DNA from: Streptomyces lavendofoliae
GTDB lineage: Bacteria; Actinomycetota; Actinomycetes; Streptomycetales; Streptomycetaceae
Direction: 5' to 3'
DNA: 64,000 nucleotides
NCBI RefSeq assembly: GCF_014649735.1
Contig: NZ_BMTP01000001.1
Location: forward strand, 248,001-312,000
Every line of letters begins with the position of its first letter. Position 1 is the stretch's first letter. A program made the translations under genes and the position numbers. The notes beneath the pieces are model-generated. The model was not told the DNA's origin. It saw only the letters and a program-made list of their open reading frames with translations, and ran no database searches. Positions 62,336 through 64,000 of this stretch are shown here, piece after piece.

Positions 62336-62613
62336 CGCACATACGCCCTGGCCAGCACCCTGGTTGGTCAGCGCTATGGGTGATCACATAGGGTGAAAAG
62401 AAAAACGGGAGGTTCGGCGTGTTCGTTGAACGTGCGCCACTTGTCGACTTAGTGTCCTGTTCGGAAGAGTCCAGCGAACAGAGACACTGGTAACCCTAAA
62501 CTTCAACGTTAGGGTTTGGGTCGGCGTTTCGGACCGTCCCATCGGCATCCGTCGTCGCGGCGCGAGACCACCGCGTAGTGGCGACACGTAACTCGAGGCG
62601 AGAGGCCTTCGAC
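62336..62613 (+). promoter_or_regulatory. ftsZ control region
   Basis: A 278-bp gap. It contains GTGATCAC (62380-62387), TTGAAC / 18 bp / TAGTGT (62426-62431, 62450-62455), GACAC (62483-62487 and 62583-62587) and the inverted repeat AACCCTAA...TTAGGGTT (62492-62516). BldD and WhiA/WhiB control of ftsZ is known in Streptomyces; GTGATCAC and GACAC fit their recognition patterns. The inverted repeat is unassigned; it could be a terminator of ftsQ or an operator. Confidence 0.65.
62426..62455 (+). promoter_or_regulatory. Possible ftsZ promoter
   Basis: TTGAAC (62426-62431), 18-bp spacer, TAGTGT (62450-62455). The start would be near 62462. Several promoters are known for ftsZ in Streptomyces; the others are not resolved here. 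Confidence 0.45.
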
Positions 62614-63828
62614 GTGGCAGCACCGCAGAACTACCTCGCAGTCATCAAGGTCATCGGTGTCGGCGGCGGTGGTGTCAATGCCATCAACCGAATGATCGAG
62701 GTCGGTCTCAAGGGCGTCGAGTTCATCGCCATCAACACGGACGCGCAAGCACTGTTGATGAGCGACGCCGACGTCAAGCTCGACGTCGGCCGTGAACTCA
62801 CCCGCGGCCTCGGGGCCGGAGCGAACCCGGCAGTCGGTCGCAAGGCGGCAGAGGACCACCGTGAGGAGATCGAGGAGGTCCTCAAGGGGGCCGACATGGT
62901 CTTCGTCACCGCAGGCGAAGGCGGCGGCACCGGCACCGGCGGCGCGCCCGTCGTCGCCAACATCGCCCGATCGCTGGGCGCCCTGACGATCGGTGTGGTG
63001 ACCCGCCCCTTCACTTTCGAGGGCCGGCGCCGCGCCAACCAGGCGGAGGACGGCATCGCCGAGCTCCGCGAAGAGGTCGACACCCTCATCGTCATCCCGA
63101 ACGACCGGCTGCTGTCCATCTCGGACCGCCAGGTCAGCGTGCTGGACGCGTTCAAGTCCGCCGACCAGGTGCTGCTCTCCGGCGTCCAGGGCATCACCGA
63201 CCTCATCACCACCCCGGGTCTCATCAACCTCGACTTCGCCGACGTCAAGTCGGTCATGTCCGAGGCGGGCTCGGCCCTCATGGGGATCGGCTCGGCCCGC
63301 GGCGACGACCGCGCGGTGGCGGCCGCCGAAATGGCGATCTCCTCGCCGCTGCTGGAAGCCTCCATCGACGGCGCCCGCGGGGTGCTGCTCTCCATCTCCG
63401 GTGGCTCGGACCTCGGCCTGTTCGAGATCAACGAGGCCGCGCAGCTGGTCAGCGAGGCGGCCCACCCGGAGGCGAACATCATCTTCGGCGCGGTGATCGA
63501 CGACGCCCTCGGCGACGAGGTGCGGGTCACCGTCATCGCGGCCGGCTTCGACGGCGGCCAGCCTCCGGCCCGGCGGGACAACATCCTGAGCGCCGGGTCG
63601 AGCAAGCGCGAGGAGCCCGCGCCCCCGGTGCGGGCGGCCGAGCCGCCCCGCCCGGTGAGCGGCCTCGGCACCGTTCCGGTGCGCGAGGAGTCGCCGGCCC
63701 CGGCGCCCGAGCCCGCCCCGGCGGCGAGCGACAGCTCCCTGTCGGTCACCCCGCCGGCGGTCCCGCCGGCCCGCCCCTACCCGGACACCTCGGCCGAGGA
63801 GCTGGACGTCCCGGACTTCCTGAAGTGA
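62614..63828 (+). CDS. ftsZ: Cell division protein FtsZ
   Basis: A 404-aa tubulin-like GTPase. [15 protein letters not shown], the tubulin signature [15 protein letters not shown], and the T7 loop [11 protein letters not shown] are intact. The C-terminal linker is proline- and alanine-rich and the tail ends ELDVPDFLK, the conserved peptide for SepF and others. GTG 62614 gives [15 protein letters not shown], the usual Streptomyces N-terminus; an upstream in-frame start at 62578 is less likely. GAGAGG lies at 62600-62605. Confidence 0.99.
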   Translation: MAAPQNYLAVIKVIGVGGGGVNAINRMIEVGLKGVEFIAINTDAQALLMSDADVKLDVGRELTRGLGAGANPAVGRKAAEDHREEIEEVLKGADMVFVTAGEGGGTGTGGAPVVANIARSLGALTIGVVTRPFTFEGRRRANQAEDGIAELREEVDTLIVIPNDRLLSISDRQVSVLDAFKSADQVLLSGVQGITDLITTPGLINLDFADVKSVMSEAGSALMGIGSARGDDRAVAAAEMAISSPLLEASIDGARGVLLSISGGSDLGLFEINEAAQLVSEAAHPEANIIFGAVIDDALGDEVRVTVIAAGFDGGQPPARRDNILSAGSSKREEPAPPVRAAEPPRPVSGLGTVPVREESPAPAPEPAPAASDSSLSVTPPAVPPARPYPDTSAEELDVPDFLK

Positions 63829-63837
63829 CCGCGTGAC

Positions 63838-64000
63838 GTGATAGGGCAGCACGACTCAGTGAGCGGCGCGCACTTCGCCTTCACCGACCGGTGGGGCGGG
63901 GTGAGCGCCGTTCCGTACGAAGAGCTCAACCTCGGCGGAGCGGTCGGCGACGACCCCGGTTCCGTCACGGCCAACCGCCGGCTCGCCGCCGGAGCGCTGG
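63838..64000 (+). CDS. pgeF: PgeF/YfiH multicopper-like protein, 3'-truncated
   Basis: The first 54 codons of a YfiH/PgeF (DUF152) protein follow ftsZ by 9 bp. It reads VIGQHDSVSGAHFAFTDRW and GGVSAVPYEELNLGGAVGDD, the conserved N-terminal motif (F-T-x-R-x-GGVS). E. coli PgeF removes mis-incorporated serine from peptidoglycan precursors. GTG 63838 was chosen; GTG 63859 is possible. It runs off the window, so catalytic residues cannot be checked. Confidence 0.88.
   Translation, partial: MIGQHDSVSGAHFAFTDRWGGVSAVPYEELNLGGAVGDDPGSVTANRRLAAGAL

Overview
The window is a very GC-rich stretch of chromosome that reads as Streptomyces (or a very close relative). The evidence is the codon bias, frequent GTG/TTG starts, the typical actinobacterial dcw cluster (rsmH-ftsL-ftsI-murE-murF-mraY-murD-ftsW-murG-ftsQ-ftsZ-pgeF) and a gene order that matches, as I recall it, the S. 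coelicolor region around SCO2081 to SCO2137 in reverse. I see no tRNA, rRNA, CRISPR, insertion sequence, integrase or prophage. This is conserved core chromosome, so the interest lies mainly in regulatory DNA and RNA and in a few divergent proteins.

Layout. 1-7 kb: a truncated NYN/YacP-type nuclease, two tandem secreted NlpC/P60 hydrolases (the first behind a promoter and a probable c-di-AMP riboswitch), a lipoprotein metallopeptidase, a polytopic GT87-type glycosyltransferase and a PimB-like GT4 mannosyltransferase. 7-19.8 kb: a convergent gap full of tandem repeats, a long-chain acyl-CoA ligase, a metallophosphoesterase, an SRPBCC protein, an ArsA-like ATPase, the SCO2127-like protein plus glucokinase glkA, an EEP-family phosphatase/nuclease, an alpha/beta hydrolase with a small membrane protein, a PlsC acyltransferase, a MacRS-like two-component system and 6-phosphofructokinase. 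19.8-23.3 kb: aromatic amino-acid control, with a TrpE-TrpG fusion behind a Trp attenuator (leader peptide with three tandem Trp codons) divergent from class II DAHP synthase. 23.3-26.2 kb: Bfd behind an iron box, bacterioferritin, a sulfite-oxidase-like molybdoprotein and endonuclease IV. 26.2-33.5 kb: a PASTA Ser/Thr kinase, the thiO-thiS-thiG operon with a TPP riboswitch, a flavoprotein reductase, an Rv2175c-like HTH protein and thiE.

33.5-43.3 kb: metF, a tyrosine-rich membrane protein, a phytoene-desaturase-like flavoprotein, then a three-gene operon (divergent ABC ATPase, YhgE/Pip-type permease, TetR) preceded by a perfect 24-bp palindrome, a HEPN-like protein, a methyltransferase and a DUF3040 protein. 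43.3-49.5 kb: a MoxR / DUF58 / transglutaminase operon and a beta-carbonic anhydrase. 49.5 kb to the end: the dcw cluster, led by a long structured 5' leader and a 9-codon upstream ORF, with a 278-bp regulatory gap before ftsZ and a truncated pgeF at the edge.

Together the genes cover cell-wall synthesis and remodelling, division, central carbon entry (glkA, pfkA), aromatic, thiamine and methionine/folate supply, and iron storage. Recurring signals are -10-like TAAGGT or TAACCT hexamers 6-7 nt upstream of start codons, which suggests several leaderless transcripts. The least explained items are the degenerate ABC ATPase operon and its palindrome, the folded leader upstream of rsmH, and two intergenic regions with G-runs or tandem repeats.
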